A stretch of DNA of 64,000 nt from Methanobacterium petrolearium (GCF_017873625.1 NZ_JAGGKL010000009.1:45745-109744), one strand, 5' to 3'. Shown: positions 35,339 through 44,301, counted from the stretch's first letter. Notes: generated from the letters alone by a model not told the origin. A program made the numbers and translations.

Positions 35339-36355
35339 TCACCTTACTCTTGCTTTCGGGGCAGGCCCATGCCTATGGTGTACTGGGGTTGCTTTTTCAG
35401 TGGCCTGATCGCGCATTTGTTTACCAGTAACTGCCAAGAAAACATCTTCTAGTGTTGATTCATTGCTATTAGTTACTGAGGCTATGTTGCCCCCTTCATC
35501 ACGGATGGTGTCAATAATTTCATTAAGAGCATTTTCGCCCTGTGCACTGATTTTTAGATTATAATCGTCCTGTTGTGCCACTGCTGTGACTACATCCATG
35601 GATTTAATTTTATTAACTAGTTCCGAGGTCAGGTTGGAAATTTTGGTGCCGAATACATTGGCATCTCCCTGTGAAATCATGTTTTTAAGGTTTTCTGGGG
35701 TGTCCAATGCAGCTATTTTACCATGATCAATTATGGCCACCCGATCACTGAGTGCTTCTGCTTCAGTCATGGCATGCGTGGTTAAAATCACTGTCACTCC
35801 GTCTTGATTTATTTGACGGGTTATATCCCTTATTGAAAATGTGGTCTGCGGGTCAAGACCCAGTGTGGGTTCATCCATGAACAGTATTTTGGGTTCGGGT
35901 AGTAAAGCCCGGATTACATTGATTCGTTGCTTCATACCTGTTGAAAACTTGTTTATTTGAGTGTTTTTCCATTCCTGCATATCAACCAGTTGAAATAATT
36001 CATTTATTCTTTCTTCCAACCTTTGTTTTGGTATTGAGTATAATTTTCCGAAAAAACGTAGGTTTTCAGCGGCAGTAAGACGGTCGTACATGATCATCTT
36101 CTCTGCAACCAGGCCAATATTCTGGCGAATTTTAGCAGAATCCTTAATCAAGTCATAACCCGCGACTTTTGCAGATCCTGATGTGGGTTGGGCCAGGGTA
36201 CATAACATTCTTATGGTAGTACTCTTACCAGCACCGTTGGGTCCCAGGAACCCGAAAATTTCACCCTCTTTTACAGTTAAATATAAATTATCCACTGCTG
36301 TAAAGTCTTTGAACTTTTTTGTGAGATTATTTACCTCTATCGCATTTTTTGTCAT
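35339..36355 (-). CDS. ABC transporter ATP-binding protein (DrrA-like)
   Basis: 338 residues. Walker A GPNGAGKST, signature FSTGMKQRINVIRAL, Walker B ILFMDEPTLGLDP and the H-loop TTHAMTEAEAL are intact. The C-terminal 110 residues form the DrrA-type extension (TLEDVFLAVTGKQ), followed by an unusual His/Arg/Pro tail (VHHRHGPAPKARVR) perhaps for interaction or metal binding. It follows PadR after about 100 bases and is coupled to the permease at 34150. Cytoplasmic energiser of an exporter. Confidence 0.93.
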   Translation of the reverse strand: MTKNAIEVNNLTKKFKDFTAVDNLYLTVKEGEIFGFLGPNGAGKSTTIRMLCTLAQPTSGSAKVAGYDLIKDSAKIRQNIGLVAEKMIMYDRLTAAENLRFFGKLYSIPKQRLEERINELFQLVDMQEWKNTQINKFSTGMKQRINVIRALLPEPKILFMDEPTLGLDPQTTFSIRDITRQINQDGVTVILTTHAMTEAEALSDRVAIIDHGKIAALDTPENLKNMISQGDANVFGTKISNLTSELVNKIKSMDVVTAVAQQDDYNLKISAQGENALNEIIDTIRDEGGNIASVTNSNESTLEDVFLAVTGKQMRDQATEKATPVHHRHGPAPKARVR

Positions 36356-36459
36356 GTTTTTCCCTATTTAAATTCGATTCGCAGGCAATGATAGCCCAGG
36401 CTAGGTTATACGAATTTTTTAAAATTATTTTGCTATAAAGACCAGTTTTTGAATCTAAA

Positions 36460-37038
36460 TTATTCATCTGGAAGTGATTCTTCCATTTTTTTTAATCTTT
36501 CACCTAATTCTCCTATCATTTCCTTGTGTGGTGCGAGTTTCTCTTTTTTTATGTCTTCCAGAAAGGCCACATAGCGATTCATCTCTGTTAAAACATGTTC
36601 CGTAACGAAAGTTCCCCTATCTCCTATGTGACCATCGGGTCTCTGTAAACCATCGAAAAGATCAACGATTGTTTCCCGTCCTTCCTCGGTTAAATCATAT
36701 TTTCCATCTTCAATTTTTTTTATTAAGCCTTCATCAACCATTTTTTTAAGCATGGGATATACTGAACCCGGTGAAGGGCGGCATGGACCACGTCTCATTG
36801 TTTTTTGAAAGTGGTGATCATAGTGATCACTTCCAAACTCTTGTGTTCGCTTTTGATACATTTCATTTATGGCGTCATAATGTTCTTTTATGGCATCCAT
36901 TATCTCTACACCATTTTTTGGGCCGTGATCAAGAACGTGGAGTATCCATATTCTTAAACCTCCCAAATTATGGAGTTTATGTATTTTTTCATGGATATTT
37001 CTCCAGTTATCCCATTTATTTCTCCACTCATCCCACAT
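36460..37038 (-). CDS. PadR family transcriptional regulator
   Basis: 192 residues from the ATG at 37038, chosen because AGGAG sits at proper distance; an ATG at 37059 would add seven residues that contain that site. PadR winged helix: GLRIWILHVLDHGPKNGVEI, then SPGSVYPMLKKMVDEGLI and DGKYDLTEEGRE. The long C-terminal part (about 110-192) is a coiled-coil dimerisation domain with basic and acidic heptads. A charged insertion (YQKRTQEFGSDHYDHHFQK) separates the helices. Palindromes at 37071-37090 and 37159-37176 lie just upstream. Heads the exporter operon down to 32468. Confidence 0.9.
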   Translation of the reverse strand: MWDEWRNKWDNWRNIHEKIHKLHNLGGLRIWILHVLDHGPKNGVEIMDAIKEHYDAINEMYQKRTQEFGSDHYDHHFQKTMRRGPCRPSPGSVYPMLKKMVDEGLIKKIEDGKYDLTEEGRETIVDLFDGLQRPDGHIGDRGTFVTEHVLTEMNRYVAFLEDIKKEKLAPHKEMIGELGERLKKMEESLPDE

Positions 37039-37070
37039 CTTGGAATTCTCTCCTACCATATAACTGATAT

Positions 37071-37090
37071 AATATCGTAGAGTTGATATT
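37071..37090. promoter_or_regulatory. Inverted repeat before PadR (candidate operator 1)
   Basis: AATATC, eight bases, then GATATT: a perfect 6-base inverted repeat about 12 bases from the upstream edge of the PadR coding region. PadR proteins bind palindromes of this span, so autoregulation is likely. Confidence 0.5.
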
Positions 37091-37158
37091 GAATAATTGC
37101 CATAATATCTTTAAATTGATTTACAACAATTTTTTTCTCCAACAATATCAAGTTCTCG

Positions 37159-37176
37159 ATATCGACTAATCGATAT
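37159..37176. promoter_or_regulatory. Inverted repeat upstream of PadR (candidate operator 2)
   Basis: ATATCGA, four bases (CTAA), then TCGATAT: a perfect 7-base inverted repeat in the 220-base gap between PadR and the acetyltransferase at 37281. It shares the core ATATC with operator 1 and is a good second binding site. Confidence 0.5.
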
Positions 37177-37280
37177 TAAGTGGGTCATTATATAAATAGA
37201 TTGTGATCCAGTAAAAATCACATACTTAAGACAATCTAATGAAACACCCACATTAATTAAAAAGAGAATTAGCTATTAAT

Positions 37281-37883
37281 TTAAAGTAAATATTCCATAT
37301 GATACGCCCCTTTTTCCCATCCCAGTAACGATAATATTTTTTCATTGAATTTTCTAAATCCAAATCTTTTATACAATCGTAAAGCACCTTCATTTTCCAT
37401 ATCAACATCTAAAACGACCCGTTTACACTTATTTTCCCTGGCCAGTTTTATTCCCTCATTTAGGATAAATGAACCTATGCCCTGTCCCCTTGATTTCTCA
37501 TCTACAGCTATGATTGCGTAATAATAATCATCATCTTCCAGATCAGATAGGAAAATGCTGTCTAATATGTCAATCATTATAAACCGTGAAGAATCTAAGA
37601 TGTTAAAATTCTTGAAAAGAACCTTTAATTCTTTCTTTTTATCGAATTTCCACCCAAATGAATAGACCATCACCCCCAAAATTTGAGAGTTTTCATCACT
37701 TACAACATAAATTTGCTCATAACCTAGACTGTTATTCCCTTCTGTTACCAATTTCTCAAGTTTTCGAGAGGTGTTTTCCTTGTTATCAAAGAAAAAATCG
37801 AAAGTATTCACATCAGCCTCGTAAATAAGTTCTGAAACCTTTAATGAATCATGTTTATTTTTATCCATTTTTTCAAGATGCAT
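37281..37883 (-). CDS. GNAT family N-acetyltransferase
   Basis: 200 residues. The acetyl-CoA loop DEKSRGQGIGSFILNEGI (about 129-146) and NEGALRLYKRFGFRK (about 163-177) define the GNAT fold. The N-terminus (KVSELIYEADVNTFDFFF) and the segment EQIYVVSDENSQILGVMVYS resemble the YhbS/RimI type. Acceptor unknown. GGAGTTAAATGTTAAA precedes the ATG at 37883. It is read leftward towards PadR but the gap holds two palindromes, so it is probably a separate unit. Confidence 0.85.
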   Translation of the reverse strand: MHLEKMDKNKHDSLKVSELIYEADVNTFDFFFDNKENTSRKLEKLVTEGNNSLGYEQIYVVSDENSQILGVMVYSFGWKFDKKKELKVLFKNFNILDSSRFIMIDILDSIFLSDLEDDDYYYAIIAVDEKSRGQGIGSFILNEGIKLARENKCKRVVLDVDMENEGALRLYKRFGFRKFNEKILSLLGWEKGAYHMEYLL

Positions 37884-38341
37884 TTTAACATTTAACTCCT
37901 TAAAACATGCTTTAACAGAATTCTTAGTTAACCAAGTATTAATAATTCCCTAAGATTAAGCTCTGTTGATTATCATTAACAATGTTTACACTTGCAATGT
38001 GTGACAAAACTTTGAAAATAGTATGATCCATATAACCACTCAATCGAAAAATGTCAATGTTCCAACAACATCAACTGCAAATATTATACAGTTGCAATAT
38101 ATGGCAAAATACCCAACAGAGTAATACCTAAAGTGATCACATCCTCCTTAAAATATTTCTTTGGAAATTAAATTATAATTCAAAAAAACTCTTTTTTCCT
38201 GAAAAGTTAAATCAAAAACTTGATATTTTAATATCTTATCGTTAATTGATTAATTCACCTTATTGACCGGTGTTAGTGGATTTTTAGATAAAATCAGATT
38301 CAACAATTATATAGCCTGTTTAACATAAATTAAGAGATTGT
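37884..38341. other. Intergenic region between a GNAT gene and polB1
   Basis: No gene is seen in these 458 bases. Two related 18-base motifs lie exactly 100 bases apart: TTGCAATGTGTGACAAAA at 37992 and TTGCAATATATGGCAAAA at 38092; the second is a TTGC-8-GCAA inverted repeat. AT-rich text with TATATAGCC near 38310 is a candidate promoter for polB1. Confidence 0.45.
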
Positions 38342-40132
38342 ATGGAAACCAAAAAAATGGTGCTCCTGGATATAGACTACATCACCAGGGGCGAAAAAGC
38401 TGTGGTAAGACTTTTCGGAAGAGAAAAAAATGAAAAAGAAGGAAAATCCGTTATCGTACTTGACAAAGGATTCAAACCCTACATTTATGTAGTGCCCCAT
38501 GACCTGGACAAATGTCAGGAACAAATAATAGAAGAACTGAATATTCCCCAGGTTGAAAAAGTGAAAATGAAAGACTTGGGACAGGAAAAAGATTTCATAA
38601 AAGTCACTTTAAACCATCCCCAAGACGTTCCCAAGTTAAGAGATAAAATACGAGATTTATCTGAAGTCAAAGATATAAGAGAGCACGATATTCCTTTTTA
38701 CCGTAGATACCTAATAGATAAAAGATTGTTTCCCATGGCTGAAGTGGAAGTTCAAGGGAATGTTATCAACCCCCATGAAATGGATATTCAAGATGTCCCG
38801 GCTAACACCAGTACCTGTGTCATGGAATTGGAAGGTGAAATTTTCCCGGTTAGCTCTGAGTTTCCAGATCTTAATATTCTCAGCCTGGACATTGAAGTTT
38901 ACAATCCCAAGGGTATGCCCAACTCAGAAACAGACCCTATCATAATGATCAGCCTTTCCAGTAATCAGGGGCTGCAGAAAGTGTTATCCACTGCTGAATC
39001 TCCATTAAATTTTGTTGAAACTCTTGATGATGAGGCAGCGATGCTTAAAAGATTTGTGGATATTGTTGAAGAGGAAAATCCAGATCTTCTCATTGGTTAT
39101 AACTCTGATAACTTTGATTTTCCCTACATCCGGGATCGGGCATCACTCCTGGACGTCCCCCTGAAACTGGGTACTGATGGTTCTTCTCTTAAATTTATGA
39201 AAAGAGGTTTTGCCAACGCTGCCCTGGTAAAAGGCAGAGTACATGTTGATATTTACCTTATCATGCGCCGTTATCTTCATTTGGACCGTTACACTCTAGA
39301 AAGAGTCTATTTAGAGCTTTTCGGCAAAGAAAAACACGACATTCCAGGTGACGAAATACATGAGTACTGGACTGCAGGAGGGAAAAAACTGGAAAGACTT
39401 TTCAGGTATTCCCTGGATGATGCAGTGACTGTGACGGAGATTGGGGAGAAAATGCTACCTTTGACCCAGGAACTTACCAGGATAGTGGGTCAACCATTTT
39501 TTGATGTGGCCCGTATGACCACTGGACAAATGGTGGAATGGTATCTTATCCGCAAAGCATATGAACAGGGTGAAGTGGTGCCTAACAAACCATCATCATC
39601 ACAGTATTCAAATCGGAGAGGTAAAAGAGCCACCGGAGGCTACGTGAAGGATCCAGTTAAGGGCCTTCATGAAAACATTGTTTACTTTGATTTCCGTAGT
39701 TTGTATCCCAGTATCATCATCTCCAAAAATGTTTCACCCGACACCCTGGTGAATGAATGTGAATCTGGAAAATGCCATGTCTCCCCTGAAAGAGGATATA
39801 TGTTTCTTAAAGAGCCAACTGGCTTTGTTCCATCTATAATTGGTAACATTCTCAATGAAAGGGTGCGTCTTAAAACCATGATGAAAGAATCAGAGGATGA
39901 AAAGGAAAAAAAGATTCTGAACGTTCAACAGGAAGCCCTGAAAAGGTTGGCTAACTCCATGTATGGAGTTTATGGTTATTCACGTTTCAGATGGTACCGT
40001 CTGGAATGTGCAGATGCCATCACTGCCTGGGGAAGGGCTTATATTAAAAAAACCATGGCTCAAGCAGAAGAATTTGGTTTCAAACCAGTGTATGCAGATA
40101 CCGATGGTTTTTACGCTGTTTATCAGGATTAA
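38342..40132 (+). CDS. polB1: Family B DNA polymerase, large (N-terminal) subunit of a split enzyme
   Basis: 596 residues. Exonuclease motifs LSLDIEVYNP (about 180), GYNSDNFDFPYIRDRA (about 252) and YSLDDAVTVTE (about 355), then polymerase motif A YFDFRSLYPSIIISKN (about 447), motif B KRLANSMYGVYGYS (about 533) and motif C YADTDGFYAVYQD, after which the gene stops. The thumb domain is missing. In Methanothermobacter the enzyme is known to be encoded in two genes, with a small polB2 elsewhere; the same is expected here. All catalytic aspartates are present. Replicative or repair polymerase with proofreading. Next gene pncB starts about 75 bases on. Confidence 0.93.
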   Translation: METKKMVLLDIDYITRGEKAVVRLFGREKNEKEGKSVIVLDKGFKPYIYVVPHDLDKCQEQIIEELNIPQVEKVKMKDLGQEKDFIKVTLNHPQDVPKLRDKIRDLSEVKDIREHDIPFYRRYLIDKRLFPMAEVEVQGNVINPHEMDIQDVPANTSTCVMELEGEIFPVSSEFPDLNILSLDIEVYNPKGMPNSETDPIIMISLSSNQGLQKVLSTAESPLNFVETLDDEAAMLKRFVDIVEEENPDLLIGYNSDNFDFPYIRDRASLLDVPLKLGTDGSSLKFMKRGFANAALVKGRVHVDIYLIMRRYLHLDRYTLERVYLELFGKEKHDIPGDEIHEYWTAGGKKLERLFRYSLDDAVTVTEIGEKMLPLTQELTRIVGQPFFDVARMTTGQMVEWYLIRKAYEQGEVVPNKPSSSQYSNRRGKRATGGYVKDPVKGLHENIVYFDFRSLYPSIIISKNVSPDTLVNECESGKCHVSPERGYMFLKEPTGFVPSIIGNILNERVRLKTMMKESEDEKEKKILNVQQEALKRLANSMYGVYGYSRFRWYRLECADAITAWGRAYIKKTMAQAEEFGFKPVYADTDGFYAVYQD

Positions 40133-40207
40133 CTGCTTAAAAATTATTGACATTGTTTAAATTATAATCTGTTTAAACAACTTAAAATTCAAAAAATGGT
40201 GAACAGC

Positions 40208-41368
40208 ATGTTCCACGTGGCTGAAGAAAAAGAAATCATGAAGGGCGACATCACCGACGTCTACTTCCAGCGGACTCTGGAAATACTGAAAAATAAAGAC
40301 ATCAATCCCAAAATCAGGGCAGAATTCGCTGCCAAAACCTTACCTGGTGAATGTTCCTGGGCTGTTTTAGCAGGTTTAGAAGAGGTGGCTCTGCTTTTAA
40401 AGGATCTGCCTGTGAAGGTACGGGCCATGAGAGAGGGTACTGTTTTTTATCCTAACCAGCCTGTTCTGGAGATAGAGGGTTGTTATCAGGATTTCTGTGC
40501 TTTTGAAACAACCATACTGGGACTTCTCTGTCAGGCTACTGGTATCGCCACTCAAGCTGCCCGATATAAAAAACTGGCAGGGGAACGTCTGGTGATGAGT
40601 TTCGGTGCCCGTAGAATGCACCCAGCCATTGCCCCTATGATAGAAAGGAACGCTTTTATTGGTGGTTGTGATGGTGTGTCCGTTATTAAAGGTGGGGAAA
40701 TCATAGGGGAAGATCCTTTGGGAACTATTCCCCATGCCCTGGTTATCTGCATTGGTTCTACTGTAGATGCTGTGAAGGCTTTTGATGAGGTGATAGATCC
40801 CGATGTTAATCGGGTTGCTCTTATTGACACCTTCAATGATGAAAAATTTGAATGTTTAAATGTAGCAGAGGCCATGGGTGAAAAACTTTACGCTGTGCGT
40901 TTTGACACACCTTCATCTCGACGTGGAGATTTTTATCGTATCCTGGAAGAAGCACGATGGGAATTGGATTTAAGAGGATTTGAACATGTGAAAATATTTG
41001 TCAGTGGTGGTATTAAAGAAATAAACCTTCCCGAACTTAATCCTCTGGTGGATGCCTATGGAATTGGAACTTCCATCAGTAACGCCCCGGTGGTGGACTT
41101 TTCCATGGATATTGTAGAAGTTGATGGAGAACCATTGGCAAAAAGAGGGAAATGTTCCGGGGCTAAAAACGTAATTCGCTGCCAGGAATGTTACAAAGAC
41201 CATATTTTACCCCTTGAAAAAGAATTTAGTAAATGTGAGTGTGGGGGAAAATATGAAAGCTTACTTTATCCTTTGATAAAAAAACATAAAATCTTACCAA
41301 AACGGTTAGAACCAGGAAAAATCAGGGAGTATGTATTAGGACAACTCAAACACCTCCCTGAATTATGA
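40208..41368 (+). CDS. pncB: Nicotinate phosphoribosyltransferase
   Basis: 386 residues from the ATG at 40208, preceded by GGTGAACAGC; the ATG at 40196 has no site. The archaeal-type enzyme is recognised by GDITDVYFQRTLEIL, the active-site stretch GARRMHPAIAPMIERNAF (about 142-159), DTFNDEKFECLNVAEA and the YGIGTSIS phosphate-binding loop near 284. The C-terminus holds a small zinc-ribbon-like element (CQEC...CECGGKY) as in other archaeal NAPRTases. It converts nicotinate and PRPP to NaMN in NAD salvage. Its stop overlaps the next gene by four bases. Confidence 0.92.
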   Translation: MFHVAEEKEIMKGDITDVYFQRTLEILKNKDINPKIRAEFAAKTLPGECSWAVLAGLEEVALLLKDLPVKVRAMREGTVFYPNQPVLEIEGCYQDFCAFETTILGLLCQATGIATQAARYKKLAGERLVMSFGARRMHPAIAPMIERNAFIGGCDGVSVIKGGEIIGEDPLGTIPHALVICIGSTVDAVKAFDEVIDPDVNRVALIDTFNDEKFECLNVAEAMGEKLYAVRFDTPSSRRGDFYRILEEARWELDLRGFEHVKIFVSGGIKEINLPELNPLVDAYGIGTSISNAPVVDFSMDIVEVDGEPLAKRGKCSGAKNVIRCQECYKDHILPLEKEFSKCECGGKYESLLYPLIKKHKILPKRLEPGKIREYVLGQLKHLPEL

Positions 41369-41940
41369 GTAAACTAGAAAATATAAATTTTATAACTAAA
41401 AAGAGTTATAAAACTAAATTTGAGGGGTTTAAATTGAAAACTGGATGTTATGAAGAATATCCTCTGAAGATAGTGATCCTCTGCAACGCCCTTTCTATTT
41501 CCATCTACATCATTGGTGTTTTCATACTTTATGGTCTGGGAATCCTCTTTTCGGTATTGTACCTACTTTTCTGTCTTATAATAGAAATTAGATTGATGAA
41601 AGGAGGTTGTGTTAATTGTTACTATTATGGGAAGACCTGTGCTTTTGGTAAAGGTCGTTTATCATCCTATTTTTTCAAAAAAGGTAATCCTGAACTATTC
41701 ACCCAAAAAAATGTCTCCTGGTATGCAGTCCTGCCTGATTTTTTGGTTTTTTTGTTTCCCCTAACTGGTGGAATTATCCTTTTAATAAACAAATTCAGTT
41801 GGATTACCATATTACTCATTATAATCATCTTAATTCTAGGTTTAGGTGGAAATGCATTTGTAAGATCCTTAACCTGTAAACACTGCCAGCAAAAAGAGCT
41901 TGGTTGCCCTGCTGCAGAACTTTTTGACGATGAAAGATAA
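41365..41940 (+). CDS. Cys-rich small membrane protein of unknown function
   Basis: 191 residues. Four membrane helices: about 34-53, 55-72, 120-140 and 142-163. Between helices 2 and 3 and after helix 4 lie cysteine clusters, GGCVNCYYYGKTCAFGKG (about 76-93) and CKHCQQKELGCPA (about 174-186), so metal or cluster binding on one membrane face is plausible. I do not recognise the family. Its ATG overlaps the pncB stop (ATGA), so it is translationally coupled to nicotinate phosphoribosyltransferase, which hints at a related role but does not prove one. Confidence 0.75.
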   Translation: MSKLENINFITKKSYKTKFEGFKLKTGCYEEYPLKIVILCNALSISIYIIGVFILYGLGILFSVLYLLFCLIIEIRLMKGGCVNCYYYGKTCAFGKGRLSSYFFKKGNPELFTQKNVSWYAVLPDFLVFLFPLTGGIILLINKFSWITILLIIIILILGLGGNAFVRSLTCKHCQQKELGCPAAELFDDER

Positions 41941-42009
41941 TATTAGTTGGAAATTTTGTTGGAAGATGATGCTTTTGAGCAATTATTGTGAATTCAGGAG
42001 TTGTTAGCC

Positions 42010-42966
42010 GTGAAATTAAAAATAAACCCTATCCCCAAGTTACTATCCTGCGATAATCCCTCAATTGAGTATTTCACCCGTCGAGACATTTTAAATGAAG
42101 AAGTAGGATCCGTCAAGGATCTATGGAAACTTCCCCCTGTTTTGAAGATCCTCCGAAAACAGGAAAATAATGGGTCCTGGGAATATCCGAGCAAAATCAG
42201 GGAAAATTTGCGTTCAAGGGAGGATTATGACCAGTTCCAGACCTACAAAACTTTAGGAATACTTGTTGAGAAATATGGTCTTAATGGGGATCATTACAAA
42301 ATCCAAAAAGCAGCTGAATACTTATTCAATTGTCAAACCCCTGAAGGAGATTTTAGAGGGATCTATGGCAACCAGTATGCCACCACCTACTCTCCTGCCA
42401 TCATGGAACTTTTGATAAAAGCAGGTTATGCAAATGACAAACGCATCAAAAAGGGGTTTCAATGGTTACTTTCCATACGGCAAGAAGATGGAGGTTGGAT
42501 CATCCCCTTCCGTACTGCTGGAATGAACCTGAAAGAAGCATTAACAGTTGATGAACCTAATTCACCAGACAAAACCCGACCATTTTCGCATTTGGTGACT
42601 GGTATGGTGCTTCGGGCATTTGCAGCACATCCAAAATATCGTGAATCTGAAGAAGCCAGGAAGGCGGCGAGATTACTGGCCAGCAGATTCTTCCTGTCGG
42701 ATAAATATCCTGACCGAAAAGACAAAAAATATTGGAAAAGAGTTTCCTATCCTTTTTTGTTCACTGATATTATCAGTGCTTTGGATTCATTGTCTTTTTT
42801 TGAATTTAATACGGATAATCCCAATATACATGAAGGATTAAGCTTTTTGAAGAAAAAACAAACCAATGAAGGACTTTTTGACTTGCATATTGTCAGGGGA
42901 AGTGATAAGGATTTAAAATACTGGATTTGCCTTGCTGTCAGTAGATTGTTCAAAAGATATGGTTAA
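42010..42966 (+). CDS. Prenyltransferase/squalene-cyclase repeat protein (alpha-barrel)
   Basis: 318 residues from the GTG at 42010, which has CAGGAG nine bases upstream; the TTG at 42001 is too close to it. Helical repeats with QW-like motifs: KQENNGSWEYP (about 48-58), FNCQTPEGDFRG, IRQEDGGWIIP (about 156-166), KKQTNEGLFDL. It is a paralogue of the gene at 17253 and shares the same YFTRRDIL/YFTKKNLL and GY.ND.RI patterns. Like it, it is short, without the DXDD motif of squalene-hopene cyclases. Soluble; no known substrate. Confidence 0.8.
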   Translation: MKLKINPIPKLLSCDNPSIEYFTRRDILNEEVGSVKDLWKLPPVLKILRKQENNGSWEYPSKIRENLRSREDYDQFQTYKTLGILVEKYGLNGDHYKIQKAAEYLFNCQTPEGDFRGIYGNQYATTYSPAIMELLIKAGYANDKRIKKGFQWLLSIRQEDGGWIIPFRTAGMNLKEALTVDEPNSPDKTRPFSHLVTGMVLRAFAAHPKYRESEEARKAARLLASRFFLSDKYPDRKDKKYWKRVSYPFLFTDIISALDSLSFFEFNTDNPNIHEGLSFLKKKQTNEGLFDLHIVRGSDKDLKYWICLAVSRLFKRYG

Positions 42967-43029
42967 TAAATTGAAAAATAATAAAAAAATATCGAAGATC
43001 CAAATAAAAGATTATATGGTGGTGATTCC

Positions 43030-43710
43030 ATGAATGCAAAAACAATTAAGAATATAACATTAGAACTCGGTGCAGATCTTTGTGGAATCGCCAGTGTAGA
43101 AAGATTTCAAGATGCTCCTGTAGGATTTAACCCATTAGACATTTATTCTAACTGTAAATCTGCGATAGTTTTCGCCAAAAGAGTTCCAACTGGTTCTTTG
43201 TCTGCTGAAAGCTGTGTGCCATACACTCACGTAAACAACATAGTCACCATGGAAGTTGATAGGATCGGGGTTGAACTATGCCTGATTTTAGAAGATTCTG
43301 GAGTAGAAGCTGTTTCGATACCCTCTGATGATCCGTCAGAATACTGGGAAGCTGAATATCAGTACGCCAGAGGTATTCTATCATTGCGTCATGCCGGTTA
43401 TTTAGCAGGACTGGGGGTTATGGGAAAAAACACACTTCTGGTAAATGAAAAATATGGCAATATGATCCAGATAGGGGCGGTTCTGGTTGATATCGAGCTG
43501 AAAAATGATCCAATAGTAGATTTTACTGTTTGCAAGGAAAATTGCCGTCTTTGCATAGACAAGTGCCCTCAAAAAGCTTTAGATGGTGAAACAGTTAACC
43601 AAAAAAATTGTAGAATCTTATCAAACTTTATAACAGAAAGAGGGTTTGTTTTAAAGAAATGTAATTTATGTAGAATTGTTTGCCCTAATGTTTTAGGATC
43701 AACTAAATAA
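43030..43710 (+). CDS. QueG-like iron-sulfur protein (4Fe-4S double cluster)
   Basis: 226 residues. The N-terminal part (GADLCGIASVERF, KSAIVFAKRVP, MGKNTLLVNEKYGNMI) resembles epoxyqueuosine reductase-type proteins, and the C-terminus has CKENCRLCIDKCPQKALDG (about 160-178) and CNLCRIVCPNV (about 214-224), binding two [4Fe-4S] clusters. Archaea make archaeosine by another route and do not need QueG for queuosine, so the role is open; related proteins activate corrinoid methyltransferases. GGTGGTGATTCC precedes the ATG. Paralogue at 45034. Confidence 0.8.
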   Translation: MNAKTIKNITLELGADLCGIASVERFQDAPVGFNPLDIYSNCKSAIVFAKRVPTGSLSAESCVPYTHVNNIVTMEVDRIGVELCLILEDSGVEAVSIPSDDPSEYWEAEYQYARGILSLRHAGYLAGLGVMGKNTLLVNEKYGNMIQIGAVLVDIELKNDPIVDFTVCKENCRLCIDKCPQKALDGETVNQKNCRILSNFITERGFVLKKCNLCRIVCPNVLGSTK

Positions 43711-43770
43711 TCAAATTGTAATTAATATTTTATTCAATAAGTATTATTCAGATGTTTAGGAATAGGTTAT

Positions 43771-44262
43771 ATGGTAAACGTTAGATTCATTGACACTGGG
43801 CCTGAAGCTCTGGGTTTAGTCCAACCATTATGGGAGAAACTCAACAAACATCACTTGAATCAAAAATCAGATTTCCAGGAATATTATGCAAACTTTACCT
43901 TCCCTGAACGTAAGGAAGTTCTCCTGAAAAAGTCTAATAACAAAGACATGCTCATTAGTCTGGCTGAAGATAAAGATTTGGGAATTCTGGTGGCATACTG
44001 TATCACCACAATATCCCGTGAAAATGAGGGGGAAATTGATTCCATCTATGTTGAAGAGAAATATAGGTCTTTGGGCGTTGGTAGGGAGTTAATGAAACGT
44101 TCTCTGATGTGGATGGATGAAAAAGGCACCAAGATCAGGAAAGTGATGGTTGCTATTGGTAACCAGGAAGCTGTGTCATTTTATGAAGGTTATGGATTTC
44201 ATCCCAGGGCCCTAAGACTTGAACAACCAATTAATCATGACAAAAAGGTAATTAATGATTAA
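43771..44262 (+). CDS. GNAT family N-acetyltransferase
   Basis: 163 residues. The loop EEKYRSLGVGRELMKRSLMW (about 105-124) binds acetyl-CoA, and EAVSFYEGYGFHPRALRLEQ closes the domain. IDSIYVEE (about 98-105) is strand 4 of the fold. Acceptor unknown. Downstream by 60 bases of the iron-sulfur protein and upstream by 39 bases of a methyltransferase, all forward, so these may form one transcript. Confidence 0.85.
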   Translation: MVNVRFIDTGPEALGLVQPLWEKLNKHHLNQKSDFQEYYANFTFPERKEVLLKKSNNKDMLISLAEDKDLGILVAYCITTISRENEGEIDSIYVEEKYRSLGVGRELMKRSLMWMDEKGTKIRKVMVAIGNQEAVSFYEGYGFHPRALRLEQPINHDKKVIND

Positions 44263-44301
44263 ATAGTTAGGAATAGTAAGGATGGTTGGGAGGAGATATT
44301 T

